64,000 nt of DNA, taken from contig NZ_LWEX01000489.1 of assembly GCF_001634885.1 (NCBI RefSeq), positions 1-64,000 on the forward strand, read 5' to 3'. A program made the translations under genes and the position numbers. The notes under the pieces were generated by a model. That model saw nothing but the letters and a program-made list of their open reading frames with translations. It searched no databases and was not told where the DNA came from. Origin of the DNA: Sulfitobacter sp. HI0040 (lineage in GTDB: Bacteria; Pseudomonadota; Alphaproteobacteria; Rhodobacterales; Rhodobacteraceae). Below, one piece after another: positions 1 through 8,937 of the stretch; the stretch's first letter is position 1, and every line of letters begins with the position of its first letter.

Positions 1-926
1 CCCTCGGCGCCTTTTTCCCAAGGGATGATCTGGCCGCTTTCCGGGTCCAGCAGTTCGGTGATGACATAGTCCATGTTCACCATGTGCATTCCCGACTGGG
101 CGTCGCACTCGGCCCAGTAGGTGACACCAAGATCGGTGCCGCCCAGCATTTCGGTGCATTTTGCACCCCAGGCGTCTTCGATCTTGGCGCGGATGGCCGG
201 AATGCCGCCGCCGGGCTCTCCGCCGACGATCACCTGTTCGACGCCCAGCTCACTAGCCTTGCACCCCAGAACCTCTGGGGCTTTTTCTGCCAGGTGCAGA
301 ACGAAATTCGGTGCACCGACGATGCAACGCGGCCGCGTGTCTGCGCAGGCGCGCAGCAGACGTTCTGCACCGCCATCCGCCCCCACCGGCACATCGATCG
401 TGCCCATGTACTGCAATCCCTGCATCACCGGGATGCCGCCGACAAAGCCCTTGGCCAGCGAAAACGCGTGCAACACCATATCGCCCGGTCGCACCCCGTT
501 GGCGAAGAAGCAGCGCGCCGTCATCTCGTGCCACATCTCGGCGTCGGATTCGGTCAGAGCCACATACGAGGGGCTGCCGGTGGTGCCCGACGAGGCCTGC
601 ATCTGGATGATGTCCGACATTGGTGCCGCGCGGTGCTTGCCGAACGGCGGTTCGGCGGCCAGGCTTTCGCGGATCTCGGTCTTGTAGGTGAAGGGCAGCT
701 TCTGCAAATCTTCGATGGTGCGGATGTCGTCGAAATCCACACCGGCCTCGGCGAACTTTTCCTGATAGAAGGTCGAGTTCGCCTTGAGGTAGGCCATCTG
801 ATCGCGCAGCCGCTCTTCCTGTATGCGGCGCACCTCGTCGAGTGGCGTGCCTTCGATCTCGTGCCAGAAGCGATCATTCGCCTTGCCGGCGGCGTCCTGA
901 CGCCGGAAGCGCATTCCAAATTGCAT
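1..926 (-). CDS. Phenylacetate-CoA ligase (PaaK-like) family protein, 3' part missing
   Basis: This is an adenylate-forming acyl- or aryl-CoA ligase of the PaaK type. It opens with ATG at 926 and runs off the left edge, so about 308 N-terminal residues are visible, against roughly 430-440 for a complete PaaK. The A3 nucleotide-binding loop SSGTTGSP is near residue 110 and a GGEPGGG segment follows near residue 240, in the usual PaaK order. It is the last visible gene of a leftward operon (AliB-like dehydrogenase, crotonase, dehydrogenase, ligase) and starts 27 nt after the preceding stop. In that context it probably activates the free acid that the dehydrogenases then oxidise. The substrate is not predictable: phenylacetate is possible, but no paaABCDE ring-oxidation genes are nearby. 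Confidence 0.85.
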   Translation of the reverse strand, partial: MQFGMRFRRQDAAGKANDRFWHEIEGTPLDEVRRIQEERLRDQMAYLKANSTFYQEKFAEAGVDFDDIRTIEDLQKLPFTYKTEIRESLAAEPPFGKHRAAPMSDIIQMQASSGTTGSPSYVALTESDAEMWHEMTARCFFANGVRPGDMVLHAFSLAKGFVGGIPVMQGLQYMGTIDVPVGADGGAERLLRACADTRPRCIVGAPNFVLHLAEKAPEVLGCKASELGVEQVIVGGEPGGGIPAIRAKIEDAWGAKCTEMLGGTDLGVTYWAECDAQSGMHMVNMDYVITELLDPESGQIIPWEKGAE

Positions 927-952
927 GTCGTCCTCCCTTCCGGGCCGCGCGA

Positions 953-2113
953 TCAATAGGATCGCGGCAGGCCCATGACCTTTTCGCCGATAAAGCTGAG
1001 GCAGAGTTCGCGGTTCACCGGTGCCGTGCGCAGCAGGCGCACCAGCGGATACATCTCGTAGAGCCCCGTATCCTCGGTAAAGCCCGACCCGCCATGCGCC
1101 TGAAGCGCCGCGTCGACCGCTTCGATCCCGGCTTCGGCGGCGGCGTATTTTGCCATGTTTGACGACGCTCCTGCCGGCAGTTTGTTGTCAAACTCCCATG
1201 CCGCGCGACGGGTCATCAGGCTGGCCATCTCGACCGCTGAGTGCGCCTTGGCCATCGGGTGCTGCACGCCCTGGTGCGCACCGATGGGTTGGCCAAAAAC
1301 ATTGCGCTCGGAGGCATAGGCCACGCCCTTGTTCAGGGCGAACCGGCCGATGCCGCAGCAAAGGGCGGCCAGGATGATACGCTCGGGGTTGAGGCTGTCG
1401 AACAGGATCGAGAACCCTTCGTCCACCTCGCCGACCACATCCTCGGGGCCCAGATCGACCTCGTCAAAGAACAGGGTCCACTGTTCCTCGGGCAGGGGGA
1501 TCGAGATCTTCACCCGCTGCTTGTCGACGCCCTTTTTCTTCAGGTCGACGGCAAATAGGGTAAAGCCGTCAGTCTTGCGGCTAACCTCGGTATGCGGCTG
1601 GGTCCGCGCCACAACCAGGCAATAGTCCGAGACCTCGGCACCGGTGATAAAGGTCTTCTCCCCGGACAGGCTGAACCGATTGCCCCGACGCTTGGCCAGC
1701 GTGGTGGCCTTCATCGTGTTCGACCCGGCCCCCGGTTCGGTGATCGCGAAACAGAACTGGATATCACCGCGGCAGGCGGCCGGCAGCAGTTCTTTCTTGT
1801 GGAACTCGCTCCCGTGGCTGGCGATATGGGCCAGCGACATGGTCGGCCCGACCACCATCATCAAAAGCGGAATGCCGTGATTGGCGGTGCCCTCCATGAA
1901 CAGGGCCATTTCGGTCATGCCAAGGCCCGCGCCACCATATTCCTCGGGCACCATAATGCCGAGGAAGCCGTCATCGGCGATCTGGCGGAACATTTCGTGC
2001 GGAAACTCGTGCCTGCGCGCGTGTCTCAGCCAGTAATCGTTGTCGAACTTCTGCGCCAGTTGGCCGCCATACTCGTAAATCTGGCGTTGTTCGTCGTTCA
2101 AAGTAAAGTCCAT
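953..2113 (-). CDS. Acyl-CoA dehydrogenase
   Basis: A flavin-dependent acyl-CoA dehydrogenase of 386 aa that introduces a trans-2 double bond into an acyl-CoA and passes electrons to ETF. The motif ITEPGAGSN (about residues 124-132) and the C-terminal HGGSGF segment are typical of the family. The likely catalytic base is Glu244 in SLNPERI, the isovaleryl-CoA-dehydrogenase-type position. There is no Glu at the medium-chain position, where the sequence reads RTAPVNREL. The ATG at 2113 is preceded by a GAGGAC ribosome site. It lies 9 nt after the crotonase gene and before the CoA ligase, as part of one leftward operon driven from about 4.1 kb. Substrate chain type is unknown. Confidence 0.9.
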   Translation of the reverse strand: MDFTLNDEQRQIYEYGGQLAQKFDNDYWLRHARRHEFPHEMFRQIADDGFLGIMVPEEYGGAGLGMTEMALFMEGTANHGIPLLMMVVGPTMSLAHIASHGSEFHKKELLPAACRGDIQFCFAITEPGAGSNTMKATTLAKRRGNRFSLSGEKTFITGAEVSDYCLVVARTQPHTEVSRKTDGFTLFAVDLKKKGVDKQRVKISIPLPEEQWTLFFDEVDLGPEDVVGEVDEGFSILFDSLNPERIILAALCCGIGRFALNKGVAYASERNVFGQPIGAHQGVQHPMAKAHSAVEMASLMTRRAAWEFDNKLPAGASSNMAKYAAAEAGIEAVDAALQAHGGSGFTEDTGLYEMYPLVRLLRTAPVNRELCLSFIGEKVMGLPRSY

Positions 2114-2122
2114 GTGCTGTCC

Positions 2123-2902
2123 TCAGGCCTTGAATCTGGGGGCGCGCCGGTTCTCGAATGCGTCGAGGCCCTCGGCCACGTCATCGCTGGGCAGTGCGCG
2201 CACCGCGGCGTCACGCTCCAACCGCATCTGCTGGTCGACACCAAGGTCCGCGCCTTCACGCGCCAACCGCTTCATCTCGGCGATACCGGGACGCGAACGG
2301 GCGGCGATTTTCTCGCAGTATTCCAGCGCGGACTTGTGCAGGTCCGCATCCGGCACGATGTAGTTGACCAGGCCGGCCTCTTTGGCCTCGTCCGACTTGA
2401 GCCAGCGGGCCGAGAACATCAGGTCGAGCGCCCGGCGCTGCCCCATCAACCGCGTCAGCCGCTGCGAGCCACCCCAACCGGGAATCAGCCCGAATTGCGC
2501 ATGCTGATCGCCAAACTGGGCGCTTTCGGCCGCAAAGCACACGTCGCAGGCCAGCATCAGTTCGATCCCGCCGGCCAGACACAACCCCTGCACTGCGACT
2601 ACGACAGGGAGGGAGGAGGTTTCGAGCGCACGCAGGTTTTTCATGCCAAAGGCGATGAAATGGTCCAGCGCGGCGGGATCGTTCAATTTACCTTTCACTT
2701 CCACCAGATCGGCGCCGGTGCAAAAGTTCTTGCCTTGCGCCCGGATCAGGATCGCCCGAATATCCGGGTTCGCCTCGAATTCCGACCGCGCAGCAGAAAT
2801 GCGCTCATGCACGTCAAGTGACAGGCAATTGAATTTCTCGGGGCGGGCAAGTTCGATGATGCCGGTGTTGCCCTCGGAAGTGACGAGGATGGGGCCGCTC
2901 AT
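2123..2902 (-). CDS. Enoyl-CoA hydratase/isomerase (crotonase) family protein with altered active site
   Basis: A crotonase-superfamily protein of 259 aa. The oxyanion-hole segments (FCTGADL around residue 60, LAGGIEL around residue 112) are present. Aligned by eye to rat enoyl-CoA hydratase, the first catalytic acid (Glu144) is kept as Glu114. The second (Glu164) is replaced by His134 in FGDQHAQFGL. A classical hydratase needs both acids, so isomerase, hydrolase or a variant hydratase activity is possible. The ATG at 2902 overlaps the stop of the upstream dehydrogenase (ATGA), so the two are translationally coupled. This pairing suggests it acts on the product of the AliB-like enzyme. Confidence 0.88.
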   Translation of the reverse strand: MSGPILVTSEGNTGIIELARPEKFNCLSLDVHERISAARSEFEANPDIRAILIRAQGKNFCTGADLVEVKGKLNDPAALDHFIAFGMKNLRALETSSLPVVVAVQGLCLAGGIELMLACDVCFAAESAQFGDQHAQFGLIPGWGGSQRLTRLMGQRRALDLMFSARWLKSDEAKEAGLVNYIVPDADLHKSALEYCEKIAARSRPGIAEMKRLAREGADLGVDQQMRLERDAAVRALPSDDVAEGLDAFENRRAPRFKA

Positions 2903-4080
2903 TTGGCGGCTCCCTTCGCCTTCTTGTCATACTGCAGCGCCATGCGACCGACCTTCTCGCGGGCGATCACCAGCTTCTGGATCTGCGCGGTGCCGTCACC
3001 GATCTGCAAGCCGAGCACATCGTTGTAGCGCTGGTGGTGGGGCAGGTCGGTGGTGTAGCCGTAATGTCCGTGCAGGATCAGGCACTGGTGCAGGATCTCG
3101 CAGGCGGTTTTGGGCAGGTACCATTTGCACATGGCAGCCTGAGAGGTGTGGGGCAGGCCACGGTCGCGCAGGTCCAGCGTGTAATAGCAAAGCTGGCGCA
3201 TCATGGTCAGTTCGGTCTCGGCCTCGGCCAAGGGAAAGCTGACACCCTGATACTGCACGATCGGGGCTCCGAATGCCTCGCGCTCCTGAACGTAGGCCCA
3301 GGTTTCATCCACCGACGCTTGCGCGGCCCCCAGGCACTCCAGCCCGATCAGTGCGCGGGAATAGTCGAAGCCCGCCATGATCGTGCCAAAGGCACGGTCC
3401 TGTTCCGCCATCATATTTTCGGCCGGCACGAAAACATCGTCAAAGAAAACCGACCCGCGCCCGACAGGCTTGGTGCCGATGTCGTCAAAATGGGTGCGCT
3501 TGATGCCTTCCTGGTTCAGATCGACGAAAAAGGCGCTGACCCCGCGTGAGCCGCCGTCAGGATCGCCGGTACGGGCAAAGACGACCGCCGCATCCGCCTG
3601 ACTGGCAAAACTCATGGATGTCTTTTCACCGTTCAGCCGCCAGCCGTTGCCGGATTTCTCGGCTCTCAGAATCAGGTTCGCCGCATCCGAACCGCCGCGC
3701 GGCTCTGTCAGGCCCAGGCCAATGACCGCATCACCCGAAACAACCTTGGGCACCCATTCCGACGCGATGTCCTTGGAGGCATGTTTGGCAACCATTCCGC
3801 CCATGAGAGAGCCCAGAAGCTGCACGTAACTTGCGTTGAAATCGGCATAGGCGATCTCTTCGACGATCAGCCCTGACGTGACAGAGCTTTCGCCGAGTCC
3901 CCCGAATTCCTCGGGCAGATCGGCCCCGATCAGCCCCAGTGCGCCCATCTCCTTGATCAGCGCACGGTCGAATGTATGGCCGCTGGCGCGTTCTTGATAT
4001 GTGGGCGCAAGCCTTTCAGTTGCGAAGCGCTTTGCGGTCTCGCGAAACGCCTTTTGATCGTCTGTAGGCTGGAATTGCAT
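2899..4080 (-). CDS. Acyl-CoA dehydrogenase, cyclohexanecarboxyl-CoA dehydrogenase (AliB)-like
   Basis: A 393-aa flavin acyl-CoA dehydrogenase. The start is ATG 4080, after a GGGGAGGAG ribosome site; a longer reading frame upstream runs across the operator and is rejected. LTEPRGGSD (about residues 124-132) is the FAD/substrate loop. At the usual medium-chain catalytic-Glu position the sequence is IGDGTAQIQ with Asp362, and the isovaleryl-type position is FDYSRA without an acid. An Asp base is known in cyclohexanecarboxyl-CoA and cyclohex-1-ene-1-carboxyl-CoA dehydrogenases. Segments such as YVQLLGSLMG and GLPHT also resemble, from memory, the AliB group. It is the first gene of a leftward operon and diverges from the fadH homologue across an operator. 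Confidence 0.85.
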   Translation of the reverse strand: MQFQPTDDQKAFRETAKRFATERLAPTYQERASGHTFDRALIKEMGALGLIGADLPEEFGGLGESSVTSGLIVEEIAYADFNASYVQLLGSLMGGMVAKHASKDIASEWVPKVVSGDAVIGLGLTEPRGGSDAANLILRAEKSGNGWRLNGEKTSMSFASQADAAVVFARTGDPDGGSRGVSAFFVDLNQEGIKRTHFDDIGTKPVGRGSVFFDDVFVPAENMMAEQDRAFGTIMAGFDYSRALIGLECLGAAQASVDETWAYVQEREAFGAPIVQYQGVSFPLAEAETELTMMRQLCYYTLDLRDRGLPHTSQAAMCKWYLPKTACEILHQCLILHGHYGYTTDLPHHQRYNDVLGLQIGDGTAQIQKLVIAREKVGRMALQYDKKAKGAAK

Positions 4081-4122
4081 CGGTGCTCCTCCCCATGAGC
4101 GAAAATCTTCTTTCCAAAAAAA

Positions 4123-4138
4123 TCTAACAAATGTTAGA
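4123..4138. promoter_or_regulatory. TetR-type operator, copy 1 (perfect arms)
   Basis: TCTAACAAATGTTAGA: two perfect 7-bp inverted arms (TCTAACA and TGTTAGA) around a 2-bp centre. It lies 42 bp upstream of the AliB-like gene (leftward) and 37 bp upstream of the fadH homologue (rightward), so it can control both. The same motif recurs at five other promoters in the window. Binding by the TetR-type regulators encoded nearby is inferred. Confidence 0.8.
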
Positions 4139-4175
4139 ATGTAGATCAAGTGCAGTTTTGAGGAGGAGAACCAAA

Positions 4176-6209
4176 GTGAAAAATAGACCAGATGGAAGCT
4201 TTGAAACCATGCTCTCGCCCATCCGCGCAGGCCAGCATACATTGCGAAATCGTGTCATCATGGGGTCGATGCACACGCGGTTGGAAACCGAGCCTGACGG
4301 CATAGCCAAACAGGTCGCTTTTTACTCTGAGCGGGCGCGGGGGGAGGCGGCGATTCTGGTCACCGGCGGGTTTTCGCCCAATGCAGAGGGCATATTCGAT
4401 CCGGAAGGTCCGCGAATCGATGTCCCGGAAGAAGCGCTTGACCTGCGCCCAATCTGCGAGGCGGTGCAGACCGAAGGCAGCCTGATCTGCGCGCAACTCC
4501 TTCACGCCGGGCGCTATGCAAAAATCGAAGGGTGTGTGGCCCCGTCGCCGATCCAGGCACCGATCAACCGTTTCATCCCGCGTGAAATGACCGAAGCCGA
4601 CATTCTCCGTACCATCGAGGATTTTGCCGTGGCGGCCGCCAATGCGCAGGCCGCAGGCTTTGATGGCGTCGAGATCATGGGGTCCGAGGGATACCTGATC
4701 AACGAATTCACCGTCACCCACACCAACAAGCGCCAAGACGACTGGGGCGGCAGCGCCGCGAACCGCCACCGATTCCCGGTCGAGATCGTGCGCGCGGTGC
4801 GCGAACGTTGCGGCCCCGAGTTTCTGGTCATCTACCGGATTTCGGCGGCCGATCTGGTCGAGGGCGGCGCGCCCGCCGATGAAATTGCCGCACTGGCCCG
4901 CAAGATCGAGGCTGCAGGTGCGGATATCCTGAACACCGGCATCGGCTGGCACGAGGCCCGCGTGCCGACGATCGCCTATCCGGTGCCGCGCGGTGCCTGG
5001 CGCAAGGCGGCAGCCAACGTCAAAGCGGCGGTATCGATCCCGGTAGTTGCCTCGAACCGGATCAACACACCCCAGCTTGCCGAAGACATACTTGCCTCTG
5101 GCGATGCGGACATGATCTCGATGGCGCGACCGTTTCTTGCTGATCCGCATTTCGTGAAAAAGGCGCGCGAGGGCCGCGCAAACGAGATCAACACCTGCAT
5201 TGCCTGCAACCAGGCCTGCCTGGATTTCATCTTTTCGGACCGGCCGGTCGGATGTCTGGTCAATCCAAGGGCCGGGCGTGAAACGGAATTCCGGGATACG
5301 CCAACCGACGCCCCAAAGAAGGTCGCTGTCGTCGGCGGTGGCGCAGCGGGCCTGGCCACGGCGGCCGAGGCGGCGCGGCTGGGCCACGATGTCACCCTGT
5401 TCGAAACGCAGGACAAATTGGGCGGTCAGCTGAATCTGGCCCGCGCCGCACCAGGCAAGGACGAATTCGACGAAACCCTGCGGTATTATGCCGGTCAGAT
5501 GCAGAAACACGGGGTCACTCAGCGTCTGGGACAGCAGGCAGAGGCGAGCGATCTTGAGGGATTTGACCATGTGGTCATCGCCACCGGGGTCACGCCGCGC
5601 ATTCCCGACCTGCCGGGTATCGACCATCCCAGCGTCGCGACCTACGCCGAAATTCTGTCCGGTGACCGCGAGGCGGGCGACCGTGTCGTGGTGATGGGGG
5701 CGGGGGGCATCGGTCATGATGTGGCCGAGTTCCTAGTGACCAAACCCGCCGAGACCGCCAATTCCGACGTCTTTTGCGAAACCTGGGGTGTGGACCCCGA
5801 ATTTGTCTCCTCGGGTGCCCTGGCGGGCGACCCTCTGGCACCGAAGCCGTCGCGCCGCAAGGTCGTCATGCTGCAGCGCAAGACCGCTAAACCGGGCGCG
5901 GGGCTTGGTGTATCGACAGGGTGGATCCTGCGCAACGCGCTGCGCAAACATGGGGTCGAGGGAATGGGCGGCGTGACCTATGAACATATCGACGATGCGG
6001 GGCTGCATATCGTCGCGGACGGAATGCCAAAGGTCATCGCAGCCGATACGATCGTGCTGTGCACCGGTCAGGAACCGGAACGGGCCCTGGCCCAAGAGCT
6101 TGCCGCGCGCAGCGTCCCGGTTACGATGATCGGCGGGGCAAAGGAGGCCGCCGAACTGGATGCGCTGCGCGCCATTGATGAGGGCGTGCGCCTGGCGCAG
6201 GATCTCTGA
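4176..6209 (+). CDS. fadH: 2,4-dienoyl-CoA reductase (FadH-type, FMN/FAD/4Fe-4S)
   Basis: An NADPH-dependent reductase of 2,4-dienoyl-CoA, used when pre-existing double bonds block beta-oxidation. The N-terminal half is an old-yellow-enzyme barrel. It is followed by a 4Fe-4S motif C-X2-C-X3-C-X11-C (from CIACNQAC) and a flavin/NAD(P) domain opening with VAVVGGGAAGL. Residues matching E. coli FadH Tyr166 (EGYLINE) and His252 (GIGWHEA) are present, and the 677-aa length matches the family. GTG 4176 is chosen because AGGAGGAG ends 7 nt before it and because this leaves the operator upstream; the ATG at 4209 lacks a good ribosome site. It is followed 26 nt later by a CoA ligase. A FadH in this cluster implies an unsaturated substrate or intermediate. 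Confidence 0.93.
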   Translation: MKNRPDGSFETMLSPIRAGQHTLRNRVIMGSMHTRLETEPDGIAKQVAFYSERARGEAAILVTGGFSPNAEGIFDPEGPRIDVPEEALDLRPICEAVQTEGSLICAQLLHAGRYAKIEGCVAPSPIQAPINRFIPREMTEADILRTIEDFAVAAANAQAAGFDGVEIMGSEGYLINEFTVTHTNKRQDDWGGSAANRHRFPVEIVRAVRERCGPEFLVIYRISAADLVEGGAPADEIAALARKIEAAGADILNTGIGWHEARVPTIAYPVPRGAWRKAAANVKAAVSIPVVASNRINTPQLAEDILASGDADMISMARPFLADPHFVKKAREGRANEINTCIACNQACLDFIFSDRPVGCLVNPRAGRETEFRDTPTDAPKKVAVVGGGAAGLATAAEAARLGHDVTLFETQDKLGGQLNLARAAPGKDEFDETLRYYAGQMQKHGVTQRLGQQAEASDLEGFDHVVIATGVTPRIPDLPGIDHPSVATYAEILSGDREAGDRVVVMGAGGIGHDVAEFLVTKPAETANSDVFCETWGVDPEFVSSGALAGDPLAPKPSRRKVVMLQRKTAKPGAGLGVSTGWILRNALRKHGVEGMGGVTYEHIDDAGLHIVADGMPKVIAADTIVLCTGQEPERALAQELAARSVPVTMIGGAKEAAELDALRAIDEGVRLAQDL

Positions 6210-6235
6210 ACCGAGGCTCGGGCAAGGGGGAAACT

Positions 6236-7756
6236 ATGCTGACCGACGTCATCCGCGCGGGGCGCGCTGATCTGTATTCGATCTTTAGAACCCGCGCACA
6301 TGACTGCGCCCGCGCCCTCGCCATCGAGGACGGCAGCAGGAAACTGACCTATGCAGAACTGCTGGAGCGGGTCGATCGTCTGGCGGCTGTCTTTCTGGCA
6401 CGAGGCGTGGCGCCCGGAGACAGGATCGCGATCCTGTCGCATAACCGCTCAGAATACCTGGAGGTCGAACTTGCAGCGGCGGGAATCGGCGCGATTGTCG
6501 CTTGCCTGAACTGGCGGCTTGCCCCCGATGAACTGCGGCATTGCATAGATCTGGTCGCGCCGGTTCTCGCGGTCGTCGAACCGGATCTTTCAGAAGCTTA
6601 CCGGGCCGTCGCGGCAACGCCCTGTCTGACCATCGGGCCGGATCTGGAAACGGCTATTGCAGGGGCCGTGCCGGACCCGCGCACCGGAACCATGGTTGAC
6701 GACCCCGAGGCCGGTCTGACGATCCTGTATACCTCGGGGACCACGGGCCTGCCCAAGGGGGCGCTTATCAGCCACCGCGCGCATATCGCACGATCCATGG
6801 TATTTGCGGCGCAGCTGGCGCTGGATCCCGGCGACGGGTTCATCGCCTGGGCGCCGATGTTCCACATGGCCTCCACCGATCATGCGCTGGCGACGATCCT
6901 GCGGGGCGGGACCGTGGTGATGGTGGACGGGTTGAGGCCTGCCGTCATCAACGAGGCGCTGTCACGCCACAGGATCGGCTGGTTCGTGATGATGCCCGGG
7001 GCGCTGGAAGCTTTTATTGCCGAACGACGCGCCAACCCCTTGCCGGTAAAGGGCATCAAGGTTTGTGGGGCTATGGCCGATCTGGTGCCGCCGCATCAGA
7101 TCGCGGAACTGACCGGTCTTCTGGACACGCCTTACCTGAATTCCTTCGGGGCGACCGAAACCGGCCTGCCGCCGGGAACCGCCGATCGGATCGCGCCGGG
7201 TGTGACCCCGGACCGGCTGTCCAAACGCATCAGTGCCTTTTGCGAGGTGCGGCTGGTCGATCCCGACGACCGCGAAGCCCCCGAGGGAACGCCGGGCGAA
7301 ATGGCGCTTCGGGGTCCGACGCTGTTTTCCGGGTACTGGAACGCCGACGACACCAACGCCCGTGACTTTCGCAACGGCTTTTTCCACATGGGCGATCTGT
7401 TCCGGCGCAATGCGGACGGCACCGTCGACTTTGTGGATCGGGCGAAATATCTGATCAAGACCGGAGGGGAAAACGTCTATCCGGCGGAAATCGAACGTGT
7501 GCTTCTTTCCCATCCCGATGTGGCCGATGCTGCCGTGGTCCGGGCCTTCGACGCGAAATGGGGCGAAAGCCCGGTGGCCTTTGTCGCCTGTGGCGATGAA
7601 GGGCCGGATGCCGAGGCGCTGATGAATTTGTGCCGCGAAAACCTCGCAGGCTATAAACGGCCGCGCGAGTTTTTTTTCATCGCGTTCGAGGATTTTCCTA
7701 GATCGACCAGTGGCAAGGTCCAGCGGCATATCCTCGAAGCCCGGCTCGCAGATTAG
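6236..7756 (+). CDS. AMP-dependent acyl-CoA synthetase/ligase
   Basis: A 506-aa adenylate-forming enzyme that activates a carboxylic acid to its CoA thioester using ATP. The A3 loop YTSGTTGLPKG lies near residues 163-173, then FGATE, the A8 hinge around KTGGENVYPAEIE near residue 410, and the A10 lysine in STSGKVQRH close to the C-terminus. All core motifs are intact. ATG 6236 follows AAGGGGG. It is the second gene of the rightward fadH operon, so it is likely co-controlled by the operator at 4123. The acid substrate is unknown. It is one of three CoA ligases in the region, possibly acting on successive intermediates or on alternative entry compounds. Confidence 0.9.
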   Translation: MLTDVIRAGRADLYSIFRTRAHDCARALAIEDGSRKLTYAELLERVDRLAAVFLARGVAPGDRIAILSHNRSEYLEVELAAAGIGAIVACLNWRLAPDELRHCIDLVAPVLAVVEPDLSEAYRAVAATPCLTIGPDLETAIAGAVPDPRTGTMVDDPEAGLTILYTSGTTGLPKGALISHRAHIARSMVFAAQLALDPGDGFIAWAPMFHMASTDHALATILRGGTVVMVDGLRPAVINEALSRHRIGWFVMMPGALEAFIAERRANPLPVKGIKVCGAMADLVPPHQIAELTGLLDTPYLNSFGATETGLPPGTADRIAPGVTPDRLSKRISAFCEVRLVDPDDREAPEGTPGEMALRGPTLFSGYWNADDTNARDFRNGFFHMGDLFRRNADGTVDFVDRAKYLIKTGGENVYPAEIERVLLSHPDVADAAVVRAFDAKWGESPVAFVACGDEGPDAEALMNLCRENLAGYKRPREFFFIAFEDFPRSTSGKVQRHILEARLAD

Positions 7757-7776
7757 TTTTCGCTCCGACCCGATCG

Positions 7777-8232
7777 TCACCCCGCCACGCCCGTTCGCCC
7801 CACTAGCGATATAAGCGTTCCTGTCATCGTTGCGACGAGCTTTTCATCCTGCCCCTTCACGGCATAGGCACGCGCCTCACAAATGGTCAGCGTCCTGCCT
7901 GGTTTCACCACGTCAGCGACGAAACGAAACCGTTCGCCGACCGCCGGGTTGAGCAGGTTGATCTTGAATTCGGCCGTCAACACCGCCGCGTCCGCTGGCA
8001 GCAACGAAAAGGCCGCGTATCCGCAGGCGCTGTCCAGCGCTGTCGACACGATTCCGGCATGCAAAAACCCATGCTGCTGGGTCAAGGCATCCTCATGTGC
8101 CATTTCCAGAACGATGCGGCCGGGTGACAACTCGGCAATGCTGATCCCCAACGTGTTCATCACCTTCTGGCGATCGAAACTGTTGCGCACGCGTGCGTTA
8201 TAGTCGGCGTTATTAGGTTTGAATTGCGTCAT
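7777..8232 (-). CDS. PaaI-type hotdog-fold thioesterase
   Basis: A 151-aa single-domain hotdog protein. The segment HGFLHAGIVSTALDSACGYAA is the PaaI-family signature, with the HGG/HAG turn and the catalytic acid of the following helix. It probably hydrolyses stalled acyl- or aryl-CoA thioesters to free CoA. It converges with the CoA ligase, ending 21 nt from it. It is the last gene of the leftward group (synthetase, NAD-binding protein, broken AraC gene, thioesterase), starting 22 nt after the AraC remnant. It is one of three PaaI-like enzymes in this window, consistent with a pathway prone to dead-end CoA esters. Confidence 0.85.
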   Translation of the reverse strand: MTQFKPNNADYNARVRNSFDRQKVMNTLGISIAELSPGRIVLEMAHEDALTQQHGFLHAGIVSTALDSACGYAAFSLLPADAAVLTAEFKINLLNPAVGERFRFVADVVKPGRTLTICEARAYAVKGQDEKLVATMTGTLISLVGRTGVAG

Positions 8233-8253
8233 GGCGGGTCTTCCTCTTCGATT

Positions 8254-8933
8254 TCATTCGTAAATGACCAATCTTGGGCGGTCTTTGAGGCGCGTATCTT
8301 GCAGCGAAAGGTCAAAACGACGCGGAATAGACAGAGCGCGCAACGCTCCGGGCGGTTTGCCGGCGAAGAACCGGCAAGCGGCGGACAAGTGAGATTGATC
8401 GTAATATCCGGCGTCCAGCGCCAGATCGCTCAGCGGCAGGGTCTTGACGCAAACTGCCCGAGAGCCCGGCGAAAGCGTCGCAAGGTCGCTAGCCGCCGCC
8501 GCGACACGCCGGTTTCCGCCCGCACCTTTCGACGTTTGGTCCGGTCGCTGTAAGCTCCGGGTGGTGCGGCAAAGCGCAGGTCTCTCGCAAGGCCGTCAAG
8601 CACCGCGATGAGCGCAGGCAGGTCACCGTCCCCGGTCTGAACACGGGCCCGTTCTGAGGCCAACATGTCCAGCACTTCGGATTCGGGTAAGTGCTTGGGT
8701 CGTGACGACAGCCTCAGCCCGGCCACGACACCATGGAATGGCCTTGGGCGGGGAGTGAAACCCGAGCGCGGTGGCGCCAGCGATACACGCGCCCCGCCGC
8801 TGTCGTCGCGCGTTACCGAAAGGGTAAAGAGGTCGGTTGCGAACCGCCCGCGTCCACCACCGCTCAGCACATCGGTATCGAGGAACACGAACAGATGGTC
8901 GATCTGTTTGGCCGCTTCCTCGGGCGCCGCCAT
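8254..8933 (-). pseudogene. AraC-family transcriptional regulator, frameshifted
   Basis: From ATG 8933 one frame encodes a regulator-like protein that reaches the first AraC helix-turn-helix (VSRRRLATLRRFRRALGQF) and then stops at about 8438. A different frame continues at once with LPLSDLALDAGYYDQSHLS and an RFFAGKPP segment, the second AraC helix-turn-helix, and ends at 8254. Joining the frames with a single-base indel near 8440-8470 gives one normal AraC DNA-binding domain of about 225 aa in total. The gene is therefore inactivated, or the base is a sequencing error. It sits 4 nt after the NmrA-like gene within a leftward operon. The N-terminal part has no domain I recognise. Confidence 0.7.
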
Positions 8934-8937
8934 CAGA

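Noticed and set aside
4146-5717. Long leftward open frame (over 500 codons) opposite the fadH homologue
   Set aside because: It lies exactly antisense to a gene with full FadH motifs, and its translation is His/Arg/Gly-rich with no family signal; typical of GC-rich DNA.
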